From Curtobacterium sp. 458 (lineage in GTDB: Bacteria > Actinomycetota > Actinomycetes > Actinomycetales > Microbacteriaceae): 64,000 bases of DNA. The notes beneath the pieces were generated by a model. It was given only the letters and a program-made list of their open reading frames with translations. It was not told where the DNA came from and searched no databases. The position numbers and the translations under genes were made by a program. Location of the stretch: the NCBI RefSeq assembly GCF_030406605.1, contig NZ_CP129104.1, positions 1,886,799 through 1,950,798 on the forward strand, read 5' to 3'. This document shows, one piece after another, positions 1-8,458 of the stretch. Positions within the stretch are counted from its first letter, which is position 1; every line of letters starts with the position of its first letter.

Positions 1-606
1 ACGCGCGTGCAGGGCTGGGCGTTCTTCCCGCTGCTCACCATGGAGGGGCTCAACCTGCACTGGCTGTCCATCCGCGCGGTGGTCACGGGCGAGCACGTCA
101 AGGGGACCTCGCGCGGCCGAGCGGTCGAGGGCGTCCTCCTCCTCGCCCGGTTCGGGCTGTACTTCTGGGCCGTGTTCGCGTTCCTGCCGATCGGCATCGG
201 CTTCGCGTTCATCGGCGTGCAGGTCGCGGTGTTCGGCGTCATGATGGGCGCCTCGTTCGCGCCGAACCACAAGGGCATGCCGGTCATCGCCGAGAACGCG
301 CGCATCGACTTCTTCTCACGCCAGGTGCGGACCTCCCGGAACATCGTCGGCGGACGGTGGGTGGACCACCTGCTCGGCGGCCTCAACCACCAGGCCGAGC
401 ACCACCTCTTCCCGAGCATGGCGCGGCCGAACCTGCGGCGGGCGAAGCCGCTCGTGCAGGCGCACTGCCGCTCGCTCGGGATCCCCTACACGGAGACGAC
501 ACTGCTGCGGTCGTACGGCATCGTCGTGGCGTACCTCAACCGGGTCGGGCTCGCGGCGCGGGACCCGTTCGCCTGCCCGATGGTGACGTCGCTGCGGCTG
601 CACTGA
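1..606 (+). CDS. Fatty acid desaturase, C-terminal part (5' end outside window)
   Basis: Membrane fatty acid desaturase that would introduce a double bond into an acyl chain using a di-iron centre. The frame is open from the first base, so the start and the first histidine boxes lie outside the window. The visible part has two hydrophobic segments (roughly 145-255) and the third histidine box QAEHHLFP at about 385-415, typical of acyl-lipid or acyl-CoA desaturases. It ends in a TGA at 604-606. The next gene is convergent, and a long inverted repeat follows this one. Exact regiospecificity cannot be read from the fragment. Confidence 0.88.
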   Translation, partial: TRVQGWAFFPLLTMEGLNLHWLSIRAVVTGEHVKGTSRGRAVEGVLLLARFGLYFWAVFAFLPIGIGFAFIGVQVAVFGVMMGASFAPNHKGMPVIAENARIDFFSRQVRTSRNIVGGRWVDHLLGGLNHQAEHHLFPSMARPNLRRAKPLVQAHCRSLGIPYTETTLLRSYGIVVAYLNRVGLAARDPFACPMVTSLRLH

Positions 607-661
607 GGCGCTGCGGCGGGCCGCGGGGTACTGCGGCGGGGCGCCTGCGCTTCGCCGCTCC

Positions 662-722
662 GAACCACGAATGCGACGTCGAACCGGTCTCGATGCCTGG
701 TTCGATGTCGCATCCGTGGTTC
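662..722. repeat. Long inverted repeat, possible bidirectional terminator
   Basis: Arms 662-685 and 699-722 are 24 bases each. They pair at 22 positions plus one G-U wobble, with a 13-base spacer. The repeat lies between convergent genes (desaturase on +, small exported protein on -), which suits a bidirectional terminator, although no T-run follows either arm. It may instead be a dispersed palindromic element; no second copy was seen in the window. Confidence 0.6.
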
Positions 723-783
723 CATGGGCAGACCCGCGGTTGCGCGGAGCCGACGAGCGTCGGCGGGCGGGTGGCCGTGCTTG

Positions 784-1251
784 TCAGCCCTGGCCCTCGT
801 CGACCAGTCGCCAGCCGTCGGTGGTCCGCGCCCAGCACCAGCTCCACTGCATCGTGCCCGGGTCCGCTCCGGTCATCCAGCGCTGGGTGATGACCGACGG
901 CACGCACACCTCGGCCTGGGCGGCCTGCTTCGCGGAGACCACGTAGGGCTTCCCGACGTCGCGGTAGGCCAGCAGTTCGGACTCCCCGTCCGACCACGCA
1001 GTCGGCGCCTTCGGGCACCAGTCGGTCGTGCCGCTCGCCTCGAGGAGGTCGAGCAGGGCGCAGTCGTGGGCCTTCGCCGCGCGGAGGTACGCGAGCGTGT
1101 CCTCGCGCGGGGTCGCGCTGCGTGGCGGTGCCTCGGCGAGAGCCCGGGCGTGCGCGGCGGCGTCGAGCGCTTCCGAGTGGACGGTGACGACCGAGGCGGT
1201 GACGGCGACCGCCGCGACGGTTCCGAGCAGGACCTTCCAGCGGGTGCGCAC
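784..1251 (-). CDS. Small membrane-anchored or exported protein of unknown function
   Basis: A 155-residue protein with a basic N-terminus and one hydrophobic segment at residues 6-24 (signal anchor or signal peptide, no lipobox). The remainder is soluble, with several Cys and Trp residues (DWCPK, EVCVPS, WSWCWAR). No family recognised; the WSWCWAR...GWRLVDEGQG tail resembles the end of NTF2-like or SnoaL-like exported domains, which is only a guess. The GTG at 1251 was chosen because GGGAG sits 8 bases upstream; the open frame extends to 1809 but that part shadows the lacI-type gene. It follows that regulator on the same strand with a 143-base gap. Confidence 0.7.
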   Translation of the reverse strand: MRTRWKVLLGTVAAVAVTASVVTVHSEALDAAAHARALAEAPPRSATPREDTLAYLRAAKAHDCALLDLLEASGTTDWCPKAPTAWSDGESELLAYRDVGKPYVVSAKQAAQAEVCVPSVITQRWMTGADPGTMQWSWCWARTTDGWRLVDEGQG

Positions 1252-1394
1252 GCGACGATGCTCCCAGACGCCGGTCGTGCGGCGCTGCCCCCAGAACCGG
1301 TCGGGGTCGTCGTGCTCTCGTACCTCGCACCGCGTGGGAAACCTCGCACCGAGCGACTCGTTCCGGGCGCGCGCGTGCGGCCGCGGCCCAGGGG

Positions 1395-2429
1395 TCAGCC
1401 GGCGGGCGGGACGGCCGTGCTCGCCCGGACCACGAGCCGCGTCGGGACGAGGTCGGCGACGGTCGACGCCGGCTCGGGAGCGCCCTCGATCTGCCCGAGG
1501 AGGTTCCGGACCGCCCGTCGGCCGACCTCGTCGAACGACTGGTGCACGGTGGTGAGCGGCGGCCAGAACGAGTCGGCCTCGGGCGAGTCGTCGAAGCCGA
1601 CGACGCTGAGCGAACCGGGGACGTCCCGGCCGGACTCGTGCGCGGCGCGGAGCACCCCCAGCGCGGTCTGGTCGTTCGCGGCGAACACGGCGGTGATGTC
1701 CGGTCGTGCGGCGATCGTGAGCCCTGCCTCGTACCCGTGCGACGTGGTCCAGCCGCCGTGGAACACCGGGGGCACCACCCGACCCGCACGTTCGAGGGTG
1801 TCCTGCCACGCGGCGAGACGGCGTGCGGCGGAGTACGACGACACCGGTCCGGCGACGTGCCAGACGGTGTCGTGCCCGAGGTCGAGGAGGTGCTGCGTCG
1901 CCAACCGTGCGCCCTCGGCCTGGTCGGTGTCGATCGACGGGTGCTGGGTCGTGCCCGTGGAGTCCACGACGACCATCGGGACGCCGTCCGGCAGCGCCAC
2001 CTCGGCGGTGTCGATGATGTGCGACTCGATGATGATCACCACGCCGTCGACAGCCTGCTCGTGCAACCGCGAGAACGCCGAGCGCACGCCCTCCTCGGTC
2101 CGGGATGCCATCGGCAGCAGGGTGATCGTGAAGTCCGCGGCCCCGGCGGCGTCGGCGATCGCCTCGAGCGTGCGCATGTTGCCGAACGACGCGAGCGTGA
2201 ACATGATCACGCCGATCGTGCGGAAGCGTCCCGAGCGGAGCGCGCGGGCGGCGCGGTTCGGCCGGTAGCCGAGCTCGTCCATCGCCCGCTGCACGCGGTC
2301 GCGGGTGTCCGGGGAGACGTTGTCGAAGCCACGGGCGACGCGCGACACGGTCTGCATCGACACGCCGGCGGCCTCGGCGACCGCGGCCATCGACGGTGCA
2401 CGGCGCACGCCGCTGAGTTCCGTGGTCAC
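1395..2429 (-). CDS. LacI-family transcriptional regulator (galactoside cluster)
   Basis: Sugar-responsive repressor with an N-terminal LacI helix-turn-helix (AAVAEAAGVSMQTVSRVARG) and hinge, then a periplasmic-binding-protein-like effector domain to the C-terminus, about 344 residues. The GTG at 2429 is preferred because GAGGGAGG precedes it closely; an in-frame ATG at 2453 is the alternative but lacks a ribosome site. It is divergent from the permease-permease-lipoprotein-GH35 operon starting at 2578. The intervening region holds a perfect palindrome ending TCAACATCG, so it most likely represses that operon, and possibly itself, until a galactoside or related sugar binds. Confidence 0.9.
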   Translation of the reverse strand: MTTELSGVRRAPSMAAVAEAAGVSMQTVSRVARGFDNVSPDTRDRVQRAMDELGYRPNRAARALRSGRFRTIGVIMFTLASFGNMRTLEAIADAAGAADFTITLLPMASRTEEGVRSAFSRLHEQAVDGVVIIIESHIIDTAEVALPDGVPMVVVDSTGTTQHPSIDTDQAEGARLATQHLLDLGHDTVWHVAGPVSSYSAARRLAAWQDTLERAGRVVPPVFHGGWTTSHGYEAGLTIAARPDITAVFAANDQTALGVLRAAHESGRDVPGSLSVVGFDDSPEADSFWPPLTTVHQSFDEVGRRAVRNLLGQIEGAPEPASTVADLVPTRLVVRASTAVPPAG

Positions 2430-2490
2430 GCGGCCTCCCTCGGCGCTCGTCATCGGATCGTGATCGAGCCCGACTCCGGAGACGCTAGCG

Positions 2491-2510
2491 CATGTTGACG
2501 TTGCCATGCT
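2491..2510. promoter_or_regulatory. Second half-operator for the divergent LacI regulator
   Basis: The half-site ATGTTGAC (2492-2499) repeats the left arm of the palindrome at 2525-2544, 35 bases apart. The right half here (GTTGCCAT) matches poorly. It may be an auxiliary weak site allowing two dimers to bind. Confidence 0.4.
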
Positions 2511-2524
2511 ATCGTCGCGGCGTT

Positions 2525-2544
2525 CGATGTTGACGTCAACATCG
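2525..2544. promoter_or_regulatory. LacI-type operator, perfect 20-base palindrome
   Basis: CGATGTTGACGTCAACATCG is its own reverse complement. It has the even-length CG-centred form of LacI/GalR-family operators and lies between the divergent regulator (start 2429) and the first permease gene (start 2578), 33 bases before the latter. It is inferred to be the binding site of the 1395-2429 regulator. Confidence 0.75.
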
Positions 2545-2577
2545 ACGCACCCGAACGCAGCACGACAAGGGAGTCAC

Positions 2578-3513
2578 ATGACCACGCTCGAAGCGCGTGC
2601 GCCAGGAGCAGCAGCTCCGGCCACGCCGCCGCGGCGCCGCACCTCGCAGCGCGGCCGCTGGACCGGCTGGATGTTCGTCGGGCCGTTCGTCGTCGTCCTC
2701 GTCGCGATGCTCGTCGTCCCGATCGGGTACGCACTCTGGCTCAGCCTCTTCCGCGACCAGCTCATCGGCGGCAACCAGTTCGTCTGGTTCGCCAACTACG
2801 TCCAGCTGTTCCAGGACGCCAAGTTCTGGCAGGGCTTCGGCCGCGTCGCACTGTTCCTCGTCGTGCAGGTGCCGATCATGCTCGTGGTCGCGCTCGTCGC
2901 CGCCCTCGCGCTCGACAGCGCCCGCCTCTGGGCCTCGTCGTTCTTCCGCATCGCGATCTTCCTGCCGTACGCGGTGCCCGGCGTCGTCGCGGCGCTCATC
3001 TGGGGCTTCATCTACGGCAACCAGTTCGGCCTGACCGGCTCGATCAACTCCGCGCTCGGCATCGACCTCCTGCAGCCGTTCAGTCCCGACTGGGTCCTCG
3101 CGTCGATCGGCAACATCGTCACGTGGGAGTTCGTCGGTTACAACATGCTGATCTTCTACGCCGCCCTCCGCGTCGTCCCCACCGAGCTCTACGAGGCCGC
3201 CGAGATCGACGGTGCCGGTCCGCTGCGCACCGTCTGGTCGATCAAGATCCCGGCGCTCCGCGGCTCGATCGTGATCGCCACCATCTTCTCGATCATCGGC
3301 AGCTTCCAGCTCTTCAACGAGCCGAACCTCCTGAAGACCCTCGCCCCGAACGTCATCGGCAGCGCCTTCACCCCGAACATGTACGCCTACTCGCTGTCCT
3401 TCAGTGGCCAGCAGTTCAACTACTCCGCCACCGTCGCGATCGTCATGGGTGTCATCACCGCCGTGATCGCCTACATCGTCCAGGTGCGCGGGACCCGAGC
3501 GGAGAACCGATGA
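2578..3513 (+). CDS. CUT1 sugar ABC transporter permease (MalF type)
   Basis: Inner-membrane component of a carbohydrate importer, 311 residues. After a basic N-terminal tail (about 30 residues) come six predicted membrane spans. The EAA loop is clear near residues 205-225 (YEAAEIDGAGPLRTVWSIKIPAL). The start at 2578 has AAGGGAG 5 bases upstream; the longer frame from 2506 would run through the operator. Its stop overlaps the next permease by ATGA. First gene of permease-permease-lipoprotein-GH35, likely controlled by the LacI protein upstream. Confidence 0.93.
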   Translation: MTTLEARAPGAAAPATPPRRRTSQRGRWTGWMFVGPFVVVLVAMLVVPIGYALWLSLFRDQLIGGNQFVWFANYVQLFQDAKFWQGFGRVALFLVVQVPIMLVVALVAALALDSARLWASSFFRIAIFLPYAVPGVVAALIWGFIYGNQFGLTGSINSALGIDLLQPFSPDWVLASIGNIVTWEFVGYNMLIFYAALRVVPTELYEAAEIDGAGPLRTVWSIKIPALRGSIVIATIFSIIGSFQLFNEPNLLKTLAPNVIGSAFTPNMYAYSLSFSGQQFNYSATVAIVMGVITAVIAYIVQVRGTRAENR

Positions 3514-4475
3514 GCGCCCTCGACACCCGCACCACGGCACCGACCGTGACGGAGGCGGTGACCACCCGCGGTCGCAGCGGGGCGGGCCGCAGCCGCGCCT
3601 CCAGGCCGACGGGCCCGAAGGGCCGAGGACCCCGCGCACGCAAGTCACCCCTGCTGCTCGTGGTGATGATCGTCATCACCGTCTACTCGCTGCTGCCGCT
3701 CTTCTACCTCGTCGTCAACGCGACGAAGTCGCAGGACGACCTGCTCAGCACCTTCGGACTCTGGTTCGGCGGCGGCTTCTCGCTGTTCCAGAACATCGGC
3801 GAGACGCTGACGTACGACGGCGGGATCTACCTCCGCTGGCTCGCGAACACCGTCCTCTACGTCGTCGTCGGCGCGGGTGGAGCGACCCTGCTCGCCACGA
3901 TCGCGGGGTACGGCATGGCGAAGTTCCGGTTCCCCGGTCGGCGCGCGGTCTTCGCGGTCGTGCTCGGCGCGATCGCCATCCCCGGCACCGCGCTCGCCGT
4001 CCCGACCTTCCTGCTGTTCTCGTCCGTCGGCCTGACGAACACCCCGTGGGCGATCATCCTGCCCTCGCTCATCAGCCCCTTCGGCATGTACCTCATCTGG
4101 ACGTACGCGATCGACGCGGTCCCGACGGAGGTCATCGAAGCGGCCCGCATGGACGGCGCGGGGGAGTTCCGGATCTTCTTCACGATCGCGCTGCGGCTCC
4201 TCGCGCCCGGCGTCGTGACGGTCCTGCTCTTCGCGGTCGTCGCGACCTGGAACAACTACTTCCTGCCCCTGATCATGCTGAGCGACCCGAACCTCTACCC
4301 GCTCACGGTCGGCCTCAACCAGTGGAGCGCGCAGGCGCAGGGCGTCTCCGCGCACCCGATCTACAACCTCGTCATCACCGGATCGCTCCTCACGATCGTC
4401 CCGATCGTCGTCGCGTTCCTCTTCCTCCAGCGTTCCTGGCAGTCCGGCCTCGCGGCCGGCTCCGTCAAGGCGTGA
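3510..4475 (+). CDS. CUT1 sugar ABC transporter permease (MalG type)
   Basis: Partner permease of the preceding gene, 321 residues. A basic, disordered N-terminus of about 45 residues is followed by six predicted membrane spans. The EAA motif EVIEAARMDGAGEFRIFF lies at about residues 205-222, contacting a cytoplasmic ATPase. The ATG at 3510 overlaps the upstream stop (ATGA), indicating translational coupling. No ATP-binding gene occurs in this operon, so an MsmK/UgpC-like ATPase encoded elsewhere is presumably shared. Confidence 0.93.
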   Translation: MSALDTRTTAPTVTEAVTTRGRSGAGRSRASRPTGPKGRGPRARKSPLLLVVMIVITVYSLLPLFYLVVNATKSQDDLLSTFGLWFGGGFSLFQNIGETLTYDGGIYLRWLANTVLYVVVGAGGATLLATIAGYGMAKFRFPGRRAVFAVVLGAIAIPGTALAVPTFLLFSSVGLTNTPWAIILPSLISPFGMYLIWTYAIDAVPTEVIEAARMDGAGEFRIFFTIALRLLAPGVVTVLLFAVVATWNNYFLPLIMLSDPNLYPLTVGLNQWSAQAQGVSAHPIYNLVITGSLLTIVPIVVAFLFLQRSWQSGLAAGSVKA

Positions 4476-4484
4476 CCGGTCGGA

Positions 4485-4520
4485 CGGGAGGCGCTGGGCG
4501 ACCCCGCCACGCGCCTCCCG
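4485..4520 (+). terminator. Intra-operon hairpin between permease and binding-protein genes
   Basis: Arms CGGGAGGCGC (4485-4494) and GCGCCTCCCG (4511-4520) pair perfectly, and GGCG/CGCC extends the stem inside. No T-run follows. It lies 10 bases after the permease stop and 54 before the lipoprotein gene. It could be a partial terminator or an mRNA stabiliser separating transporter and binding-protein levels. It belongs to the GGGAGGCRCG hairpin family of this window. Confidence 0.6.
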
Positions 4521-4573
4521 GCCCGGCACACAGCAGCACCACCCCTCTCCACGAAGAAGTGAAAGGCACACCC

Positions 4574-5911
4574 ATGCACAAGCGTCTCCGGCGCGGGCTC
4601 AGCGCCCTCGCGATCGGCGTCACCGCAGCCATCGCCATGACGGCCTGCGCCTCCGGCGGCTCCGGCTCCGGCGGGTCGTCCGACGACATCACCAAGGCCC
4701 TCGAGAAGGGCGGCACGCTCACCTACTGGTCGTGGACCCCCTCCGCCGAGGCCCAGGTCGCCGCGTTCGAGAAGGCCTACCCCAAGGTGAAGGTCAAGCT
4801 CGTCAACGCCGGCACCGGCAACGACCAGTACACGAAGCTGCAGAACACTATCAAGGCCGGCTCGGGCGCCCCCGACGTCGCGCAGATCGAGTACTTCGCC
4901 CTGCCGCAGTTCGCCCTGAGCGACTCGCTCGTCGATCTCAAGTCGTACGGGTTCGACAAGCTCGCCGACAAGTACGGCGCGGGCACCTGGCAGTCGGTCG
5001 ACCTCGACGGCAAGGTCTACGGCCTGCCGCAGGACTCCGGCCCCATGGCGATGTTCTACAACGAGAAGACCTTCAAGGAAGCCGGCATCACCACCCCGCC
5101 GAAGACGTGGGACGAGTACGTCGCCGACGCCGAGAAGATCCACAAGTCGAACCCGGACGCCTACATCGCGGCCGACTCCGGCGACGCGGGCTTCACCACC
5201 TCGATGATCTGGCAGGCCGGCGGCCGTCCGTTCGAGGTCAAGGGCACCGACGTCACCGTCAACCTGCAGGACGAGGGCACCAAGAAGTGGACCTCGACCT
5301 GGAACCAGCTCGTCGAGAAGGGCCTGCTCTCGCAGACCCCCGGCTGGACCGACGACTGGTACAAGCAGCTCGGCAACGGTGAGATCGCCACGATGGTCAC
5401 CGGCGCCTGGATGCCCGGCGTCCTCGAGTCGAGCGTGAAGGACGGCAGCGGCAACTGGCGCGTCGCCCCGATCCCGACCTACGACGGCTCCTCCGACGTG
5501 ACCGCCAACAACGGTGGTTCCGCCGAGGTCGTCATGAAGCAGTCGAAGAACCCGGCCCTCGCCGCCGGCTTCCTCAAGTGGCTGAACTCCTCGCAGGACT
5601 CGATCGACGTGTTCCTCAAGTCTGGTGGCTTCCCGTCGACCAAGGCACAGCTCACCTCGTCGTCCTTCACCGCCGAGAAGCCGGAGTACTTCGGCGGCGA
5701 GGCGATCAACGAGACCCTCTCGAAGGCGTCGTCCAGCGTGGCCGAGGGATGGCAGTACCTGCCGTTCCAGGTCTACGCGAACAGCGTCTACGCGGACACC
5801 GTCGGCCAGGCCTACCAGAACAAGACCGACCTGAACGCTGGTCTCGAGGCCTGGCAGAAGGCCATCGTGAAGTACGGCAACGAGCAGGGCTTCAAGGTCA
5901 CCTCGAAGTAA
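4574..5911 (+). CDS. Extracellular sugar-binding lipoprotein (CUT1)
   Basis: Solute-binding protein of the importer, 445 residues. It has a type II signal peptide with lipobox MTAC (Cys25 lipidated) and a Gly/Ser-rich tether at residues 27-37. The SBP_bac_1-type fold begins at about residue 47 (TLTYWSW), with TPKTWDEY-like and NGEIATMVTGAWMPG segments typical of oligosaccharide binders. The ATG at 4574 is preceded by GAAAGG. The downstream GH35 enzyme suggests a beta-galactoside or galactan oligosaccharide ligand; this is inference from context. Confidence 0.92.
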   Translation: MHKRLRRGLSALAIGVTAAIAMTACASGGSGSGGSSDDITKALEKGGTLTYWSWTPSAEAQVAAFEKAYPKVKVKLVNAGTGNDQYTKLQNTIKAGSGAPDVAQIEYFALPQFALSDSLVDLKSYGFDKLADKYGAGTWQSVDLDGKVYGLPQDSGPMAMFYNEKTFKEAGITTPPKTWDEYVADAEKIHKSNPDAYIAADSGDAGFTTSMIWQAGGRPFEVKGTDVTVNLQDEGTKKWTSTWNQLVEKGLLSQTPGWTDDWYKQLGNGEIATMVTGAWMPGVLESSVKDGSGNWRVAPIPTYDGSSDVTANNGGSAEVVMKQSKNPALAAGFLKWLNSSQDSIDVFLKSGGFPSTKAQLTSSSFTAEKPEYFGGEAINETLSKASSSVAEGWQYLPFQVYANSVYADTVGQAYQNKTDLNAGLEAWQKAIVKYGNEQGFKVTSK

Positions 5912-5935
5912 CCACCGCACTCGTTCGAACCGGAG

Positions 5936-5968
5936 CGGGGCCGCGCGGACACCGTCCGCGCGGCCCCG
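5936..5968 (+). terminator. Strong hairpin after the binding-protein gene
   Basis: A perfect 15-base stem (5936-5950 with 5954-5968, GC-rich) and a 3-base loop lie 24 bases after the lipoprotein stop and 20 bases before the GH35 start. No T-run is present. It likely attenuates or stabilises transcripts so that the binding protein is made in excess over the enzyme. Confidence 0.65.
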
Positions 5969-5988
5969 ACCACTGAAAGGCCCCTCCC

Positions 5989-7800
5989 ATGCGCTTCGCC
6001 ATCGGCGACACCGACTTCCTGCTCGACGGCGAGCCGCACCGCGTCCTGTCCGGCGCGATCCACTACTTCCGCGTCCACCCCGACCTCTGGCAGGACCGGA
6101 TCCGCAAGGCCAAGCTCATGGGCCTGAACACCATCGAGACCTACGTCGCCTGGAACGCCCACGCGCCCCGGCCCGGGGTCTTCGACCTGACGGGCGGCCT
6201 CGACCTCGGGCGCTTCCTCGATCTCGTCGCCGCCGAGGGCATGCACGCCATCGTCCGGCCCGGCCCCTACATCTGTGCCGAGTGGACGAACGGCGGCCTG
6301 CCGTACTGGCTCTTCTCAGACGGCACGGTCGGTGGCCGGCGGAACGAGCCGGGCTTCCTCGCGGCGGTCCAGACCTACCTCGAGCAGCTCGCCCCGGTAC
6401 TCGTGCCGCGGCAGATCGACAACGGCGGCCCGATCGTGCTCGTGCAGGTCGAGAACGAGTACGGCGCGTACGGCTCCGACTCGTCGTACCTGCGGGCGCT
6501 CGAGCAGATGCACCGCGACATCGGCCTGACCGTGCCGTTCACGAGCGTCGACCAGCCGATGGGCACCATGCTGGAGGACGGCTCGCTCCCGTCGCTCCAC
6601 AAGACCGGCTCGTTCGGATCCCGCGCCGCCGCCCGCATCGAGCGTCTCCGTGAGGTGCAGCCCACCGGGCCCCTCATGTGCTCGGAGTTCTGGGACGGCT
6701 GGTTCGACAGCTGGGGCGAGCACCACCACACGACACCGGCGTCGGACAGCGCGGCGGAGCTCGACGTGCTGCTGGCCGCGGGAGGCTCCGTGAACATCTA
6801 CATGTTCCACGGCGGCACGAACTTCGGGTTCACCAACGGCGCGAACGACAAGGGCGTGTACCGGCCGATCGCGACGTCGTACGACTACGACGCCCCGCTC
6901 GACGAGGCCGGACGCCCGACGGCGAAGTTCCACGCCTTCCGTGCGGTGATCGAGCGCTACGCGTCCGTGCCGCCGCTGCCCGAGTCGATGCAGCCGGGTG
7001 GGTCGGGTCGCCTCGCCTCCGGCCTGGAGGCACGGGTCGCCCCCGCCACGGACGTCGCCGTCCGTCTCGACCAGGTCGCACCCCTGGCGACGCTGCTGCC
7101 GTCGCTCACCACGTGGACCGCGCACGACGCACCGCCCACGTTCGACGCGCTCGGCGCCGCCTCCGGATTCGTGCTGTACCGCACCGAGGTCGCGCTGCCG
7201 TCCGGCGGTGTGCTCACCGTCGGGACCGAGGTCCGCGACCGGGCGCTCGTCTCCGCCGACGGGGTCGTCGTCGGCGTCCTCGAACGTGAGCACCACGATC
7301 GCGCGATCACGCTCCCGCCCGTCACCGGCACCCTGGAGCTCCTCGTCGAGGACCAGGGACGCGTGGACTACGGTCCCCGCATCGGCGAGCCGAAGGGCCT
7401 CGTCGGGGACGTCCGCGTCGACGGCGAGCTGCTGTCCCGGTGGACGGCGTCGCCGCTCGCCCTCGACCCGATCGCGCCGGCCGCCCTGGCCCTGCTCGCC
7501 GGTGCTTCCCCGGAGCCGGGCGACGTGCTCGCCGGACCGGTGTTCGCGTCCGGGTCGTTCGAGCTCGCGTCCGTCGACGACCGGTACCTGTGCCTCGACG
7601 GCTTCCGCAAGGGCGTGGCCTGGGTGAACGGGTTCTGCCTCGGGCGGTACTGGTCGCGCGGGCCGCAGAAGACCCTCGCCGTGCCGGGTCCGGTGCTCCG
7701 CGAGGGCCGCAACGAGGTCGTCGTGTTCGAGGTCCACGCCGCGGCGACCCGCACGGTGTGCCTGCTCACCGAGCCGGACCTCGGCCACACCGAGGGCTGA
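5989..7800 (+). CDS. GH35 beta-galactosidase
   Basis: Cytoplasmic family 35 glycoside hydrolase (603 residues, no signal peptide) cleaving terminal beta-galactose from imported oligosaccharides. The N-terminal TIM barrel begins at once (SGAIHYFRVHP, residues 21-31). The acid/base is Glu157 in VENEYGAYG and the nucleophile Glu233 in SEFWDGWFD, the standard GH35 pair. C-terminal jelly-roll domains include the typical GVAWVNGFCLGRYW near residue 545. The start is preceded by GAAAGG. It ends the LacI-controlled operon, so its substrate probably matches the importer's ligand. Confidence 0.95.
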   Translation: MRFAIGDTDFLLDGEPHRVLSGAIHYFRVHPDLWQDRIRKAKLMGLNTIETYVAWNAHAPRPGVFDLTGGLDLGRFLDLVAAEGMHAIVRPGPYICAEWTNGGLPYWLFSDGTVGGRRNEPGFLAAVQTYLEQLAPVLVPRQIDNGGPIVLVQVENEYGAYGSDSSYLRALEQMHRDIGLTVPFTSVDQPMGTMLEDGSLPSLHKTGSFGSRAAARIERLREVQPTGPLMCSEFWDGWFDSWGEHHHTTPASDSAAELDVLLAAGGSVNIYMFHGGTNFGFTNGANDKGVYRPIATSYDYDAPLDEAGRPTAKFHAFRAVIERYASVPPLPESMQPGGSGRLASGLEARVAPATDVAVRLDQVAPLATLLPSLTTWTAHDAPPTFDALGAASGFVLYRTEVALPSGGVLTVGTEVRDRALVSADGVVVGVLEREHHDRAITLPPVTGTLELLVEDQGRVDYGPRIGEPKGLVGDVRVDGELLSRWTASPLALDPIAPAALALLAGASPEPGDVLAGPVFASGSFELASVDDRYLCLDGFRKGVAWVNGFCLGRYWSRGPQKTLAVPGPVLREGRNEVVVFEVHAAATRTVCLLTEPDLGHTEG

Positions 7801-7849
7801 TCGCTCGGCTACCCTGGCCGCACTGGTGCTCGGTCAGAGGGGGAACGCG

Positions 7850-8002
7850 ATGTGGGATGTGGTGAAGGCCGCCGGCCGGGTGGTCGTGACGGTGCTGCAG
7901 GTGCTCGCCCGCGCGCTCGACGGTCTCGGGTCGCACGGCGCGGTCGGCCCCGGCGCGGCGCCGACCCCGCCGCCCGCGAAGCGCGACGAGTACCGGCCCT
8001 AG
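7850..8002 (+). CDS. Small protein of 50 residues, unknown function
   Basis: A short reading frame with a strong ribosome site (AGAGGGGGAA ending 6 bases before the ATG). It encodes an amphipathic or hydrophobic helix rich in Val and Leu (residues 4-24) and a Pro/Ala-rich tail ending DEYRP. It lies alone between the GH35 gene and a convergent gene. Codon use looks like that of its neighbours. No family recognised; it may be a small membrane-associated protein. Confidence 0.55.
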   Translation: MWDVVKAAGRVVVTVLQVLARALDGLGSHGAVGPGAAPTPPPAKRDEYRP

Positions 8003-8017
8003 CCGCTCGTCGCCGGG

Positions 8018-8458
8018 TCAGACGGCGCGAGCGCCCGCCCACTCGCGGACCGCGAGCAGACCCTCCCGCCGCCACCGCCACAACGGCGCGAACTTCGTCC
8101 CGCCGTCCTCCCATGCCTGGGCGAGCAGGGGCATGTGCCGTCGGCGTCCGACCCCCCGCCCGTCTCGCCACTCGACCGTCGCGTCGTCGAGCACGACGGC
8201 GATCGAACGACGGGGTGCTGTCCAGCTGACGAACCACCCCTGGTAGCGCAGGTGATCGTCGGTGAGCTGGACGCGCACACTGGGCGCTCGCACGGCAGCC
8301 CACGCGCCGGGCAGGGCACAGATCGCACCGGTCGCTACGATCAGGGTCTCGCCGTCCAGCGTGCCTGCGATGAGCATGGCGGCGCCGAGCCCCACGAGGA
8401 GCCAGAGCACGGTCGTCATCAAGATGACCTCCCAGCGCGGTGGCCGGACGACCGTCAC
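8018..8458 (-). CDS. Small membrane protein with PH-like C-terminal domain, unknown function
   Basis: A 146-residue protein with two adjacent hydrophobic segments (about residues 15-55), followed by a basic, Trp-rich domain (RYQGWFVSWTAPRRSIAVVLDDATVEW). This resembles the bacterial PH-like or PrgI-type regions seen after two-helix hairpins in actinobacteria. The GTG at 8458 overlaps the stop of the upstream gene by four bases (GTGA), so the two are probably co-translated. No specific role can be assigned. Confidence 0.65.
   Translation of the reverse strand: MTVVRPPRWEVILMTTVLWLLVGLGAAMLIAGTLDGETLIVATGAICALPGAWAAVRAPSVRVQLTDDHLRYQGWFVSWTAPRRSIAVVLDDATVEWRDGRGVGRRRHMPLLAQAWEDGGTKFAPLWRWRREGLLAVREWAGARAV

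Noticed and set aside
784..1809. Full 341-residue version of the small exported protein
   Set aside because: The added N-terminal part overlaps the LacI-type gene in another frame; the GTG at 1251 has its own ribosome site and starts with a signal-like segment.
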